Positions 52,913 through 61,262 of a DNA stretch of 64,000 bases are shown piece by piece. The notes beneath the pieces are model-generated. The model was not told the origin of the DNA. It saw only the letters and a program-made list of their open reading frames with translations, and made no database searches. Origin of the DNA: Vibrio hepatarius. Its GTDB lineage: Bacteria; Pseudomonadota; Gammaproteobacteria; Enterobacterales; Vibrionaceae. The position numbers and the translations under genes are program-made. Within the stretch, counting starts at the first letter, position 1. Every line of letters begins with the position of its first letter. The stretch spans positions 124,001-188,000 of the forward strand of contig NZ_JAATOO010000007.1 of NCBI RefSeq assembly GCF_011806575.1. The letters are read 5' to 3'.

Positions 52913-53551
52913 TTATTCTTGCGCGTAGCCGTGAATGCCGAGCTGCTCGCCATCAAGAAACGCTTTGCCGTTTTTCATTTCTAAACGATCTTCAACCATC
53001 CACTTAACAACCAGTGGGTAGATTTTATGCTCTTGAGTTTGTACTCGAGCCGTGAGCGTTTCTACGTTGTCTTCATCAAAGATCGGCACTTTAGCCTGTA
53101 GGATGACAGGGCCGCCATCCAGCTGTTCTGTAACGAAATGTACGCTAGTACCGTGTTCTTCATCACCAGCGTGGATTGCACGCTGGTAAGTGTTGAGCCC
53201 CGGATATTTAGGCAGCAGAGAAGGGTGGATATTGATCATACGCCCCATGTAATGGCGCACAAACTCACTACTAAGGATTCGCATGTAACCCGCCAAAACA
53301 ATCACGTCAGGTCGGTATTCATCAATCTGCTTCATCAGTTCATGGTCAAAAGCGTCACGTGTATCAAACGCTTTTGGGTCAAGAAAGTGGCCAGCAGCGC
53401 CAGCCTTCTTTGCTCTTTCTAACGCATAAGCTGTTGCTTTGTTCGAAAAAACAGCCGTCACTCGTCCGGTATCAATGCTGGTTTCACAAGCATCGATAAT
53501 CGCTTGCAAGTTTGAACCATTCCCTGAAACTAAAACAACAATACTCTTCAT
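52913..53551 (-). CDS. purN: Phosphoribosylglycinamide formyltransferase
   Basis: This enzyme uses 10-formyl-THF to formylate GAR, step 3 of purine synthesis. The 212-residue protein has GNGSNLQAI near the N-terminus, NIHPSLLPKYPGLNTY with the catalytic Asn and His, GTSVHFVTEQLDGGP with the catalytic Asp, and full family length. It lies 2 bases after purM, forming the usual purMN operon under PurR. Confidence 0.97.
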   Translation of the reverse strand: MKSIVVLVSGNGSNLQAIIDACETSIDTGRVTAVFSNKATAYALERAKKAGAAGHFLDPKAFDTRDAFDHELMKQIDEYRPDVIVLAGYMRILSSEFVRHYMGRMINIHPSLLPKYPGLNTYQRAIHAGDEEHGTSVHFVTEQLDGGPVILQAKVPIFDEDNVETLTARVQTQEHKIYPLVVKWMVEDRLEMKNGKAFLDGEQLGIHGYAQE

Positions 53552-53553
53552 TA

Positions 53554-54594
53554 TTATTTGATCTCTACTTGTTCTTCGCCAGCTTCAGCTTGTGCAATCT
53601 CGCCAATCACCCACGCATTTTCACCTTCTGCGTTCAGTAGTTTTACTGCTGCTTCAGCTTGGTCTTGCGGTAGCGCGACGATTAGGCCAACACCACAGTT
53701 AAAGGTGCGGTACATTTCGTGAGTGTCTACGTTGCCTTTCTCTTGTAGCCATTTGAAGATTACTGGCCATTCCCAGCTGTTACCATTGATAACCGCTTTC
53801 GTGCCTTCAGGCAGTACGCGAGGAATGTTTTCCCAGAAACCACCGCCAGTAATGTGAGAGATAGCGTGAATGTCATGCGCTTCGATCATTTTCAGCGCTG
53901 ACTTGATGTAGATCTTTGTTGGTTCTAGAAGGTGCTCACCGATAGTGCGACCTGCTAGCTGTTCGTTCTTATCCGCACCAGATACTTCTAGAATCTTGCG
54001 GATAAGCGAGTAACCATTTGAATGAGGACCGCTTGAGCCAACCGCAATCAGCGCATCGCCCGCTGCGACTTTAGTGCCGTCGATAACGTCTTCTTTCTCA
54101 ACAACACCGACACAGAAGCCAGCGACGTCGTAGTCTTCGCCTTCGTACATGCCTGGCATTTCAGCAGTTTCACCACCGATCAGTGCACAACCTGCTTGTA
54201 GACAGCCATCAGCAATGCCAGATACTACGTCTGCCGCGGTATCAACGTCTAGCTTACCCGTTGCGTAGTAGTCGAGGAAGAATAGTGGCTCAGCACCTTG
54301 TACGATCAGGTCGTTTACACACATTGCGACTAGGTCGATACCAATGGTGTCATGCTTGTTCATATCCAAAGCAAGGCGGAGCTTCGTGCCTACACCGTCA
54401 GTGCCTGAAACTAGAACAGGGTGCTTGTATTTGGTTGGCAGTTCACATAGTGCACCAAAGCCACCAATACCACCCATTACTTCTGGGCGACGCGTGCGTT
54501 TTACTGCACCTTTAATACGGTCAACAAGAGCGTTGCCTGCATCAATATCAACGCCAGCATCTTTATAGCTTAGAGAAGTGTTATTAGCACTCAC
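53554..54594 (-). CDS. purM: Phosphoribosylformylglycinamidine cyclo-ligase
   Basis: AIR synthetase, step 5 of purine synthesis, converts FGAM to AIR with ATP. The 346-residue protein shows [46 protein letters not shown] and [15 protein letters not shown], all characteristic. ATG 54594 opens the frame. A PurR operator lies about 70 bases upstream and is shared with divergent upp. Confidence 0.98.
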   Translation of the reverse strand: MSANNTSLSYKDAGVDIDAGNALVDRIKGAVKRTRRPEVMGGIGGFGALCELPTKYKHPVLVSGTDGVGTKLRLALDMNKHDTIGIDLVAMCVNDLIVQGAEPLFFLDYYATGKLDVDTAADVVSGIADGCLQAGCALIGGETAEMPGMYEGEDYDVAGFCVGVVEKEDVIDGTKVAAGDALIAVGSSGPHSNGYSLIRKILEVSGADKNEQLAGRTIGEHLLEPTKIYIKSALKMIEAHDIHAISHITGGGFWENIPRVLPEGTKAVINGNSWEWPVIFKWLQEKGNVDTHEMYRTFNCGVGLIVALPQDQAEAAVKLLNAEGENAWVIGEIAQAEAGEEQVEIK

Positions 54595-54660
54595 AGTGAA
54601 GTCCTCGGTTTTGAAAGTGGGTATGAAAACGGCGCTATTCTAACAGTGGATAAACCCATA

Positions 54661-54676
54661 TAGCAAACGTTTGCGT
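54661..54676 (-). promoter_or_regulatory. PurR operator of purMN
   Basis: TAGCAAACGTTTGCGT matches 14 of 16 consensus positions. On the reverse strand it overlaps a -35-like TTGCTA whose -10-like TAGAAT lies 18 bases on, so PurR would block the purMN promoter. It also lies in the upp upstream region. Confidence 0.85.
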
Positions 54677-54771
54677 GGGTTTTTTCTTTTGTTCTATCGC
54701 AAGAAATTGTTAATGAAATCGTTTATAATCTGAAGGTTTGTTTAAAAATCATCATATACCCGGAGATGGAA

Positions 54772-55398
54772 ATGAAAGTTGTTGAAGTAAAACACCCTCT
54801 TGTTAAGCACAAAATTGGTCTAATGAGAGAAGGTGACATCAGCACTAAGCGCTTTCGCGAGCTGGCGACAGAAGTAGGTAGCCTACTGACTTACGAAGCG
54901 ACTGCAGACTTTGAAACGGAAAAAGTAACCATTGACGGTTGGAACGGTCCAGTGGAAGTTGACCAAATTAAAGGTAAGAAGGTAACAGTAGTGCCGATCT
55001 TACGCGCAGGTCTGGGTATGATGGATGGTGTTCTTGAGCACATGCCAAGCGCACGTATCAGCGTAGTTGGTATCTACCGTGACGAAGAAACACTAGAACC
55101 TGTTCCTTATTTCAACAAGCTAGCGTCAAACATCGACGAGCGTATTGCGCTGGTTGTTGACCCAATGCTAGCCACTGGCGGCTCAATGATCGCAACGATT
55201 GATTTGCTAAAAGAAAAAGGTTGTAACCAAATTAAAGTATTGGTTCTTGTTGCGGCACCTGAAGGTATTGAAGCATTAGAAAAAGCGCATCCTGAAGTGG
55301 AACTTTACACTGCGGCGATCGATGAGAAGCTAAACGACAAAGGCTACATCGTACCGGGCCTTGGTGATGCGGGAGATAAGATTTTCGGTACTAAGTAA
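54772..55398 (+). CDS. upp: Uracil phosphoribosyltransferase
   Basis: This pyrimidine salvage enzyme converts uracil plus PRPP to UMP. The 208-residue length matches E. coli. [14 protein letters not shown] opens the protein and [15 protein letters not shown] is the PRPP-binding loop (about 128-142). Two in-frame ATGs exist; GGAG touches ATG 54766 but is ideally spaced from ATG 54772, which also gives MKVVEVKHP, so the latter was used. It is divergent from purMN with a PurR box between. Confidence 0.97.
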   Translation: MKVVEVKHPLVKHKIGLMREGDISTKRFRELATEVGSLLTYEATADFETEKVTIDGWNGPVEVDQIKGKKVTVVPILRAGLGMMDGVLEHMPSARISVVGIYRDEETLEPVPYFNKLASNIDERIALVVDPMLATGGSMIATIDLLKEKGCNQIKVLVLVAAPEGIEALEKAHPEVELYTAAIDEKLNDKGYIVPGLGDAGDKIFGTK

Positions 55399-55424
55399 TT
55401 GAAAAATTAACGTAATCTAACATG

Positions 55425-55461
55425 AAAAAAGGGGAGCGGATGCTCCCCTTTGTTGTTTTTG
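55425..55461. terminator. Bidirectional terminator upp / rluF
   Basis: GGGGAGC pairs with GCTCCCC around GGAT, extended by A-T pairs, with T-runs on both strands. Confidence 0.9.
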
Positions 55462-55470
55462 GCTACTTGA

Positions 55471-56502
55471 TTACTTTTTCAAGCTCAAGGTGCCGTTTGT
55501 TCTTGGTTTATTTGTCGAGCGTGGTTGATTGCCCGCTTTCGGTTTGTAAGCCGTTTTACTTTTACTTGAATCAGAGTGCTGATTGGCATTTGGTTTGCCG
55601 TGACGCCCTTTCTTTGAGTTTGGTGCATGGCGAAGTTCATCGGCATTGCGACCTTTGAAAGTGTGTGGCTTTTGATTACGACGTGCTTTCGAGTCATGAT
55701 TTTCATCACGACTATCAAATAGCTTTGCATCGGTCGCTTTGCGGATCTGTTTACCACGGCTATCGAGCTTCGAGGCTTCTTCCGTGCTGATTGAGCCTTC
55801 ACACATCGCGAGAATTTCCGCGACCTCTGCCTCGGTTAAATAGCGCCACTGACCGTTTGGAATCCCATCCAGTGTAATGTTCATAATGCGCACGCGGCGC
55901 AGCTTGAATACTTCGTAACCTAACGCTTCACACATACGACGAATCTGACGGTTTAAACCTTGTGTCAGCACGATACGAAACGCGTACTTGGTTTCTTTGG
56001 TTACTTTACACGGCAAGGTCACTGTATCGAGGATCTCAACACCCGAACTCATTTTTTGAATGAACTGGTCGGTGATCGGTTTATCAACGCGTACCACGTA
56101 CTCTTTTTCGTGGTTGTTTCCTGCGCGAAGGATCTTATTAACGATATCGCCATCGTTGGTTAGGAAGATCAAACCATCAGAAGGTTTATCTAGGCGACCA
56201 ATAGGGAAGATGCGTTTTTTATGGCCGATGAAATCAACGATGTTGCCTGGAATATTACGCTCAGTGGTACAGGTAATGCCAGTCGGCTTGTTTAACGCAA
56301 TATAAATCGGTTTCTCTTTGGCACTAACGGGTTTCCCGTCGACATAAACATCATCACCAGCAACAACTTTGGTGCCCATTTCTGGCACTTTACCGTTGAT
56401 GGTAACGCGGCCTTGTTCGATAAGTTTGTCTGCTTCTCGGCGTGAACAAAAGCCAGTTTCACTGATGAATTTGTTGAGTCTTTTGGCTAAATCTTGTGAC
56501 AT
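55471..56502 (-). CDS. rluF: 23S rRNA pseudouridine(2604) synthase RluF with extended tail
   Basis: The 343-residue protein has an S4 domain (about 7-55) and a pseudouridine synthase domain with catalytic Asp in [10 protein letters not shown] and [20 protein letters not shown]. It best matches RluF, which modifies U2604 in 23S rRNA and U35 in tRNA-Tyr. From about residue 245 it carries a tail rich in Lys, Arg, Asn, His and Ser, likely disordered and RNA-binding. It is longer than E. coli RluF. Convergent with upp. Confidence 0.92.
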   Translation of the reverse strand: MSQDLAKRLNKFISETGFCSRREADKLIEQGRVTINGKVPEMGTKVVAGDDVYVDGKPVSAKEKPIYIALNKPTGITCTTERNIPGNIVDFIGHKKRIFPIGRLDKPSDGLIFLTNDGDIVNKILRAGNNHEKEYVVRVDKPITDQFIQKMSSGVEILDTVTLPCKVTKETKYAFRIVLTQGLNRQIRRMCEALGYEVFKLRRVRIMNITLDGIPNGQWRYLTEAEVAEILAMCEGSISTEEASKLDSRGKQIRKATDAKLFDSRDENHDSKARRNQKPHTFKGRNADELRHAPNSKKGRHGKPNANQHSDSSKSKTAYKPKAGNQPRSTNKPRTNGTLSLKK

Positions 56503-56546
56503 GTTGGTTCTCTCTAACGTTTCACAACGGCATGTTGATGGAAATG

Positions 56547-56569
56547 AAAAAGCAGCCGTGAAGGCTGCC
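56547..56569 (-). terminator. Terminator between smrA and rluF
   Basis: On the reverse strand GCAGCC pairs with GGCTGC around five bases and runs into T. It lies after the smrA stop. Confidence 0.8.
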
Positions 56570-56595
56570 GTAATATTCTAGCACTGAGGCTTTGT

Positions 56596-57177
56596 TTAAC
56601 CCAAACGCTTTTGGTGGCGTTCGCGAGTTTCGATTTTCTTGTCTGCGCTTTTCTTCAATAAAACATAAACGGCGCCCGTTCCACCATGAAACCGTTGTGC
56701 ACTGTGGGCGCATTGGACTTCGTTGATTTGTTCCAACCACTGAGCAACAAAGCTCTTCATTAACGCGGGTGGATTCGATTTCTCTCCGCGTCCGTGAACG
56801 ATAACCACTGTGCGGATATCCATCGCCATACATTGTTTCAGAAACTGGACGACTTCGTCTCTTGCCTGCTTCAGTGTACGTCGATGCAAGTCCAGTCTAG
56901 CTTGGATAGGGTACTTGCCTAGACGAAGTTTGCGGTAAACCCCTTCTTGTACGCCGTCACGTTTAAACTCAATCATGTCTTCTGGTTTGATCATTGGCGC
57001 GTGATCGACAGAAAGGTATTCAGGGTCATCCTCCGTCAACCAAATCGCAGCTTCGCGTTTTGCCAATTGAGCATCAGAGACACTATGTTGTTTTTTGTGT
57101 TCGGCAGTGTCTTGTTGGATTGGTTTAACATCGCCCATCATTTCTTGAAACAGGGCTAAATCATCATCGTGAGACAT
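56596..57177 (-). CDS. smrA: Smr-domain nuclease SmrA
   Basis: The 193-residue protein has an N-terminal helical part and a C-terminal Smr domain with LDLHRRT (about 95-101) and HGRGEKSNP, the two motifs of Smr nucleases. The overall match is to E. coli YdaL/SmrA rather than the ribosome-collision nuclease SmrB, from blocks such as RDGVQEGVYRKLRLGKYPIQA and HGGTGAVYVLLKK. It probably cleaves nucleic acid; the substrate is unknown. Monocistronic. Confidence 0.88.
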   Translation of the reverse strand: MSHDDDLALFQEMMGDVKPIQQDTAEHKKQHSVSDAQLAKREAAIWLTEDDPEYLSVDHAPMIKPEDMIEFKRDGVQEGVYRKLRLGKYPIQARLDLHRRTLKQARDEVVQFLKQCMAMDIRTVVIVHGRGEKSNPPALMKSFVAQWLEQINEVQCAHSAQRFHGGTGAVYVLLKKSADKKIETRERHQKRLG

Positions 57178-57245
57178 AACGGCATCTCAGAGTAAGGAAA
57201 CAGTGTTGTCAGTATATCAATGATAGGGTTAAGTGGGAGCAAAAA

Positions 57246-57281
57246 ATAAAAAACCGAAGTAGACAATGTATCTACTTCGGT
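57246..57281 (-). terminator. Terminator after DUF3149 gene
   Basis: ACCGAAGTAGA pairs with TCTACTTCGGT around a 7-base loop; a T-run follows on the reverse strand. Confidence 0.85.
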
Positions 57282-57322
57282 GCAAAGCGAACGTCTATTA
57301 CGAGAATAGGGCTAAGCGATTT

Positions 57323-57463
57323 CTAGTGAGGAGATTTGTCGTTCATCACTTTGTAAACGAAGTAGCCGCCGTAAAACAGCATTAGACCCAAAGCGCCGAA
57401 TATTACTAGCATTGAAGACAGACCTACCGCATTACCAAATAGGAGTTCAAGCCAAAAGTCCAT
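57323..57463 (-). CDS. DUF3149 small membrane protein
   Basis: The 46-residue protein MDFWLELLFGNAVGLSSM... continues with a single strong membrane helix (about 16-38) and a charged tail. It matches the DUF3149 family of unknown function. The frame is open to 57565, but ATG 57463 has a perfect GGAGG 4 bases upstream. It faces away from the tRNA gene. Confidence 0.82.
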   Translation of the reverse strand: MDFWLELLFGNAVGLSSMLVIFGALGLMLFYGGYFVYKVMNDKSPH

Positions 57464-57660
57464 ATTTCCTCCAATGAATACAAAGTGTGTTGACAGGGAT
57501 AAAGGTAAACTGAGGTTAAATATGCAACACTGATCTGGATCAATTGTTGTCTTTTGGTTGCGCACTTGTTTTTGTTGGTGTGTTTTTGCTCACATTTTGT
57601 AGCCCATTGATGGCGTTTTAGCCAAGTGGACGGAATTTTTGAAAAAAGTCGGGAAATGGC

Positions 57661-57688
57661 TTGCGTTAAGGACCAGAATCCGTAATAT
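57661..57688 (+). promoter_or_regulatory. tRNA-Pro promoter
   Basis: TTGCGT and TAATAT are spaced by 16 bases, followed by a GC-containing discriminator, 40 bases before the tRNA. This is typical of stable-RNA promoters. Confidence 0.75.
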
Positions 57689-57728
57689 ACGCATCCGTTG
57701 ACGGGCAAAATGCTCGAATAAAACATCT

Positions 57729-57783
<55 letters not shown>

Positions 57784-57805
<22 letters not shown>

Positions 57806-57849
57806 CATTCTAAGCCCTAGCAGAAATGCTGGGGCTTTTTCGTTTTATG
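57784..57849 (+). repeat. Direct repeat copy A (tRNA 3' end plus terminator)
   Basis: It runs from TCGAATCCC of the T-arm through CCA, hairpin and TTTTTCGTTTTATG. It is nearly identical to copy B at 57898-57964. Confidence 0.9.
57812..57842 (+). terminator. Terminator of tRNA-Pro
   Basis: AAGCCCTAGCA pairs with TGCTGGGGCTT around GAAA, followed by T-run. Confidence 0.88.
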
Positions 57850-57863
57850 CTTATCGGTATTTA

Positions 57864-57919
57864 TGAGAAGAGGGCGGGGGCTGGAACGCCAGTCCGATCG
57901 AATCCCTCTTCACCGACCA
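57864..57919 (+). pseudogene. Remnant of a second tRNA-Pro
   Basis: The last 22 bases repeat the tRNA-Pro T-arm 3' half, acceptor and CCA exactly (TCGAATCCCTCTTCACCGACCA), but the upstream part, GAGGGCGGGGGCTGGAACG and beyond, does not fold: the T-stem 5' side is broken and no D-arm or anticodon arm is found. It is read as a decayed or recombined second copy. Confidence 0.75.
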
Positions 57920-57964
57920 CATTCTAAAGCCTCAGCAGAAATGCTGGGGCTTTTTCGTTTTATG
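57898..57964 (+). repeat. Direct repeat copy B (tRNA 3' end plus terminator)
   Basis: It matches copy A over 66-67 bases with a one-base insertion and a few substitutions. It contains a second functional-looking hairpin (57928-57955) with GAAA loop and T-run. Confidence 0.9.
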
Positions 57965-57983
57965 TTTGTTGTAACGAGAGCTG

Positions 57984-58850
57984 TTAACTCTGATACTGAC
58001 AGTCGACGCTTCCGCTCTGCGATAGCTGTGTAACTTTAAAGCCTTTGTCTTTAAGCAAACTCAGCACATTCTGCTCACCGACTAGGTGAAGTGTGCCAAC
58101 TACCATGACGTATGAACCTTTCGGGTTAGGAAGCCAACTCGGTTCTGCGAGTTTATTGACCCAATCTTTATTCCGCTGGTAAATAAACGCATTTTCAAAT
58201 TCTGGTGACATTTCTGTTAGCGTTGCAAACTCATTCAGCTTGTTAAGATCTCCTGCTTTCCAACTGTTGATAAGACAATGCGTTGCCATTTCGCCGTCTT
58301 CAAATTCGTCCAGCACGCTGAGCAGAAATTCTTTGCCTCCTTCCGCTTGACCTGTCAGTAAGTCGATTTGAAACTGAACCGATTCTAGGCTGAGTACTGG
58401 GATATTTTTTGTGGTCGCTTTGTATATCAACCTCAAGTCGACGCCATCATCAGTGCGGTAGCCGAAGCTTTCAATTTGCTTCATTTGAATTCCAATCGCA
58501 GCCGCCCATGGCGCGGTGTTGAGTAACTGTTCTGGATTCATCGATAACTGGGAAGCGATCTGTTTCAAGCGCGTTTGCTGCTCTTTACTCAGTACATCTT
58601 TACTTTGAATGGTGATTTCAGGATAGACGACGCCTTGGGTTTTACGCACATCCGCTTCAATGATTAAGCCATCACTTGTTTGCAGTCTGTCGTTAATCGT
58701 CGATGGGAGAGGGAACATGGTTTCGTCACCTACGTGTACAGAACCTAAAATAAGATAAGTCACTCCTCCTTTTTCAGCTTGCCAGTAGAGCGGTTCCGCG
58801 TTTATTGATGTGGAGACAAAAAGTAGTAGCGCCAACAGACTTCTATACAT
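57984..58850 (-). CDS. TraB/GumN-family secreted protein
   Basis: The 288-residue protein has a signal peptide ending near NAE (residue 18). The family motifs are LILGSVHVGDETMFPLP near the N-terminus and MVVGTLHLVGEQNV near the C-terminus. These paired GxxH motifs suggest a metal-dependent hydrolase like the Tiki/TraB superfamily, but activity is not proved in bacteria. Periplasmic location is inferred. Single gene. Confidence 0.88.
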   Translation of the reverse strand: MYRSLLALLLFVSTSINAEPLYWQAEKGGVTYLILGSVHVGDETMFPLPSTINDRLQTSDGLIIEADVRKTQGVVYPEITIQSKDVLSKEQQTRLKQIASQLSMNPEQLLNTAPWAAAIGIQMKQIESFGYRTDDGVDLRLIYKATTKNIPVLSLESVQFQIDLLTGQAEGGKEFLLSVLDEFEDGEMATHCLINSWKAGDLNKLNEFATLTEMSPEFENAFIYQRNKDWVNKLAEPSWLPNPKGSYVMVVGTLHLVGEQNVLSLLKDKGFKVTQLSQSGSVDCQYQS

Positions 58851-58986
58851 GCCATGTCCTTATTCGAATAATGATATCTGGCTTCAAGTATATAATGAGT
58901 CTTAGAGGCTGAATATTTTGCTGCGTCGGAATGAGAGCTGGGTAAGGCTATGTGGGACGAACATTCATTGCAGATTGGCGAAGGAT

Positions 58987-59024
58987 ATAAAAAGCGGTCG
59001 CTCCTGGAATTAGAACGACCGCTT
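58987..59024 (-). terminator. Terminator after POT transporter gene
   Basis: On the reverse strand AAGCGGTCG pairs with CGACCGCTT around 15 bases and is followed by five T. Confidence 0.85.
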
Positions 59025-59054
59025 GTACTTTATTTAGCAATTTGGCGTTAGGCC

Positions 59055-60440
59055 TTAAGCAGGCTGCGCTGCTGGCTCGTCTTCATCTGCTAGTTGGCTC
59101 GAAGATTCTGCCCCATGCATCCAACGAACTAGAGTGCCGGAGAACATCAGAACTAGGATGCCGGAGAGCGTAGCAGTAATTGCGATACCACCAAAGATAG
59201 ACAGCGCACCCAACTCGCCCACGTGTGAGCCGATAAGGCCTGCGACATAGTTCGCGATTGCATTGAAGCCAAACCAAGCACCCATCATTAATGATGCTAA
59301 ACGCAGCGGAGCCAGTTTAGTGACCATGGATAATCCGATTGGTGATAAGCATAGTTCACCCAATGTATGGAAGAAGAATGCACCGACTAACCATAGCATC
59401 GAAGTTTTCACGTTAGTGTCACCGCCTTGCTGCATGACCGCACCAACCATACAAACAAAACCTAACGCTAAGAAGAACAGAGCCAGTGCGAATTTAACCG
59501 GAGAACTCGGTTCCTTCTTACCCAGTTTCACCCATAGCGCAGCCAGAACTGGTGCTAAAGTAATGATGAAGAATGGGTTGAGCGATTGGAACCAAGCTGC
59601 TGGGACTTCAAATGAACCAATCATACGATCAGTGTATTGCTGGGTGTAAATGTTCATAAGACCACCCGCTTGTTCAAATCCCGCCCAGAATACGATCACA
59701 AACAGGCCCATAACCATAATCACTTTGAGTCGGTCGACTTCTTGCTTGGTCAATGGTTGCTTTTTCTGCGCTTGCTTGTTTTCTAAATCGCGCACAGCAG
59801 CAGGCTCAACGCCGATATCACCCAACCAGGACTGAGCCAAGCTCATTTGCATGATTAAGCTGATAACCATGCCTGCACCGGCAACGATAAAACCGGCCTT
59901 CCAACCAAATTCGTTGGTGACAGAGCCAGATACAACGCCAGCAAGCAGTGCACCGAGGTTGATACCCATGTAGAAAATCGTAAATGCACCGTCACGGCGG
60001 TTGTCGCCTTCTTGGTACAAAACACCAACCCTGGGTGAGATGGTTGGTTTAAAAAGGCCCTTGCCCGAGATCAATAGTGCCAGACCAAGGTAGAAAGTGT
60101 GGATTGCACTAAGACCTAATACGTCTGCTGGCATCGCCAGAGTGAACTGACCGACGGCCATCAATGCACCACCAATGAGAATCGCACGGCGTTGGCCTAA
60201 ATAGTTGTCGGCTAACCAGCCTCCAATCAGTGGCGTGATGTAAAACAAACCAGTGTAGATGCCGTAAAGATCAAGTGCATCTTTGGTTGACCAACCCATA
60301 CCACCATTAATTGTTGTGTCGGTTAAGTAAAGTACTAAGATGGCGCGCATTGCGTAGTATGAGAAGCGTTCCCACAACTCGGTACCGAAAAGCAGGAACA
60401 GGCCGCGAGGGTGGCCAAGAATTTGATGTTGTTTTGTCAT
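59055..60440 (-). CDS. Proton-dependent di/tripeptide transporter (POT family)
   Basis: The 461-residue inner-membrane MFS-fold carrier has twelve to fourteen helices. It has the POT signature ExxERFxYY in ELWERFSYYAMR (Glu21, Glu24, Arg25), GLFYITPLIGGWLADNYLG, and FTIFYMGINLGALLAG. This class imports di- and tripeptides with protons (E. coli DtpA-D); the exact subgroup is not determined. Single gene. Confidence 0.94.
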   Translation of the reverse strand: MTKQHQILGHPRGLFLLFGTELWERFSYYAMRAILVLYLTDTTINGGMGWSTKDALDLYGIYTGLFYITPLIGGWLADNYLGQRRAILIGGALMAVGQFTLAMPADVLGLSAIHTFYLGLALLISGKGLFKPTISPRVGVLYQEGDNRRDGAFTIFYMGINLGALLAGVVSGSVTNEFGWKAGFIVAGAGMVISLIMQMSLAQSWLGDIGVEPAAVRDLENKQAQKKQPLTKQEVDRLKVIMVMGLFVIVFWAGFEQAGGLMNIYTQQYTDRMIGSFEVPAAWFQSLNPFFIITLAPVLAALWVKLGKKEPSSPVKFALALFFLALGFVCMVGAVMQQGGDTNVKTSMLWLVGAFFFHTLGELCLSPIGLSMVTKLAPLRLASLMMGAWFGFNAIANYVAGLIGSHVGELGALSIFGGIAITATLSGILVLMFSGTLVRWMHGAESSSQLADEDEPAAQPA

Positions 60441-60735
60441 AAGTTTTGTTAATGCCGTGTATAAGAGTTTTTAATTTGTCATTACGTATACATCTTAGAT
60501 AAAACGACTTCAATTGGGGTAATTTTAAGACTTTATGAAGATTAGCTGATAAGTTTATGAAAAATAATAAAAAAAGTTTAGTTAAACGCACTGGTTAAGC
60601 GGTGGGAAAACTAATTTTCCAATTTGGTGACTTGTAAAATTGATCAAATGATAGTGCGAAACGTCCTTACAATTTCGAACATACATATAAGCGACAAAAT
60701 GCTAGGATGTGCAAAAAACACGGTTGGCTATATAT

Positions 60736-61230
60736 ATGAAACAATGGTATTTACTTTATTGTAAGCGCAGCGAGCAAAAGCGTGCCAAGATGCACTTAGA
60801 GAACCAAGGCGTCGCGTGTTATTACCCTGAAACGGCGATTGAGAAAATCGTTCGGGGTAAAAGACAGATTAAAAGCGAGCCTTTGTTTCCTTCTTACGTA
60901 TTCGCTCAATTCGACCCTGAATCTGGTCCAACATTTACAACGATCCGCTCTACACGTGGTGTCATTGACTTTGTTGGTAAAGGCGCGACGCCACAAGTGT
61001 TGGACTATACATTGATCGAAACCTTGAAAGAGATTGAGCAAATGCAGTTGCATTCGCAATGTGATTCTTTGCCTGCGAAAGGTGATGTGGTGAGAGTTGC
61101 TGGTGGACAGTTCTCGGGTATTGAAGCGATTTACCAAGAAGCAGACGGGGAAACACGTTCTATTCTGTTGGTTAAAATGCTCAGTAAACCCGTTGAGGTG
61201 AGTGTCGAAAACAGACACCTAGAGATATAA
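60736..61230 (+). CDS. rfaH: Transcription antitermination protein RfaH
   Basis: This NusG paralogue activates long operons for LPS, capsule or conjugation after recognising ops elements. The 164-residue protein has the NGN domain starting MKQWYLLYCKRSEQKRAKMHL and the KOW domain AKGDVVRVAGGQFSGIEAIY. The frame is open to 60709, but ATG 60736 gives the family start. No ops element was sought outside the window. Upstream is a 295-bp AT-rich region. Confidence 0.94.
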   Translation: MKQWYLLYCKRSEQKRAKMHLENQGVACYYPETAIEKIVRGKRQIKSEPLFPSYVFAQFDPESGPTFTTIRSTRGVIDFVGKGATPQVLDYTLIETLKEIEQMQLHSQCDSLPAKGDVVRVAGGQFSGIEAIYQEADGETRSILLVKMLSKPVEVSVENRHLEI

Positions 61231-61260
61231 AAAGAGGCACCGATGGGTGCCTCTTTTTTT
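61231..61260. terminator. Bidirectional terminator rfaH / asnB
   Basis: AAAGAGGCACC pairs with GGTGCCTCTTT around GATG, then T-runs. Confidence 0.92.
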
Positions 61261-61262
61261 GA

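Noticed and set aside
54652..54685. Terminator-like hairpin with T-run before upp
   Set aside because: No forward transcript would enter from the left, because purM is on the reverse strand. The core is a PurR operator.
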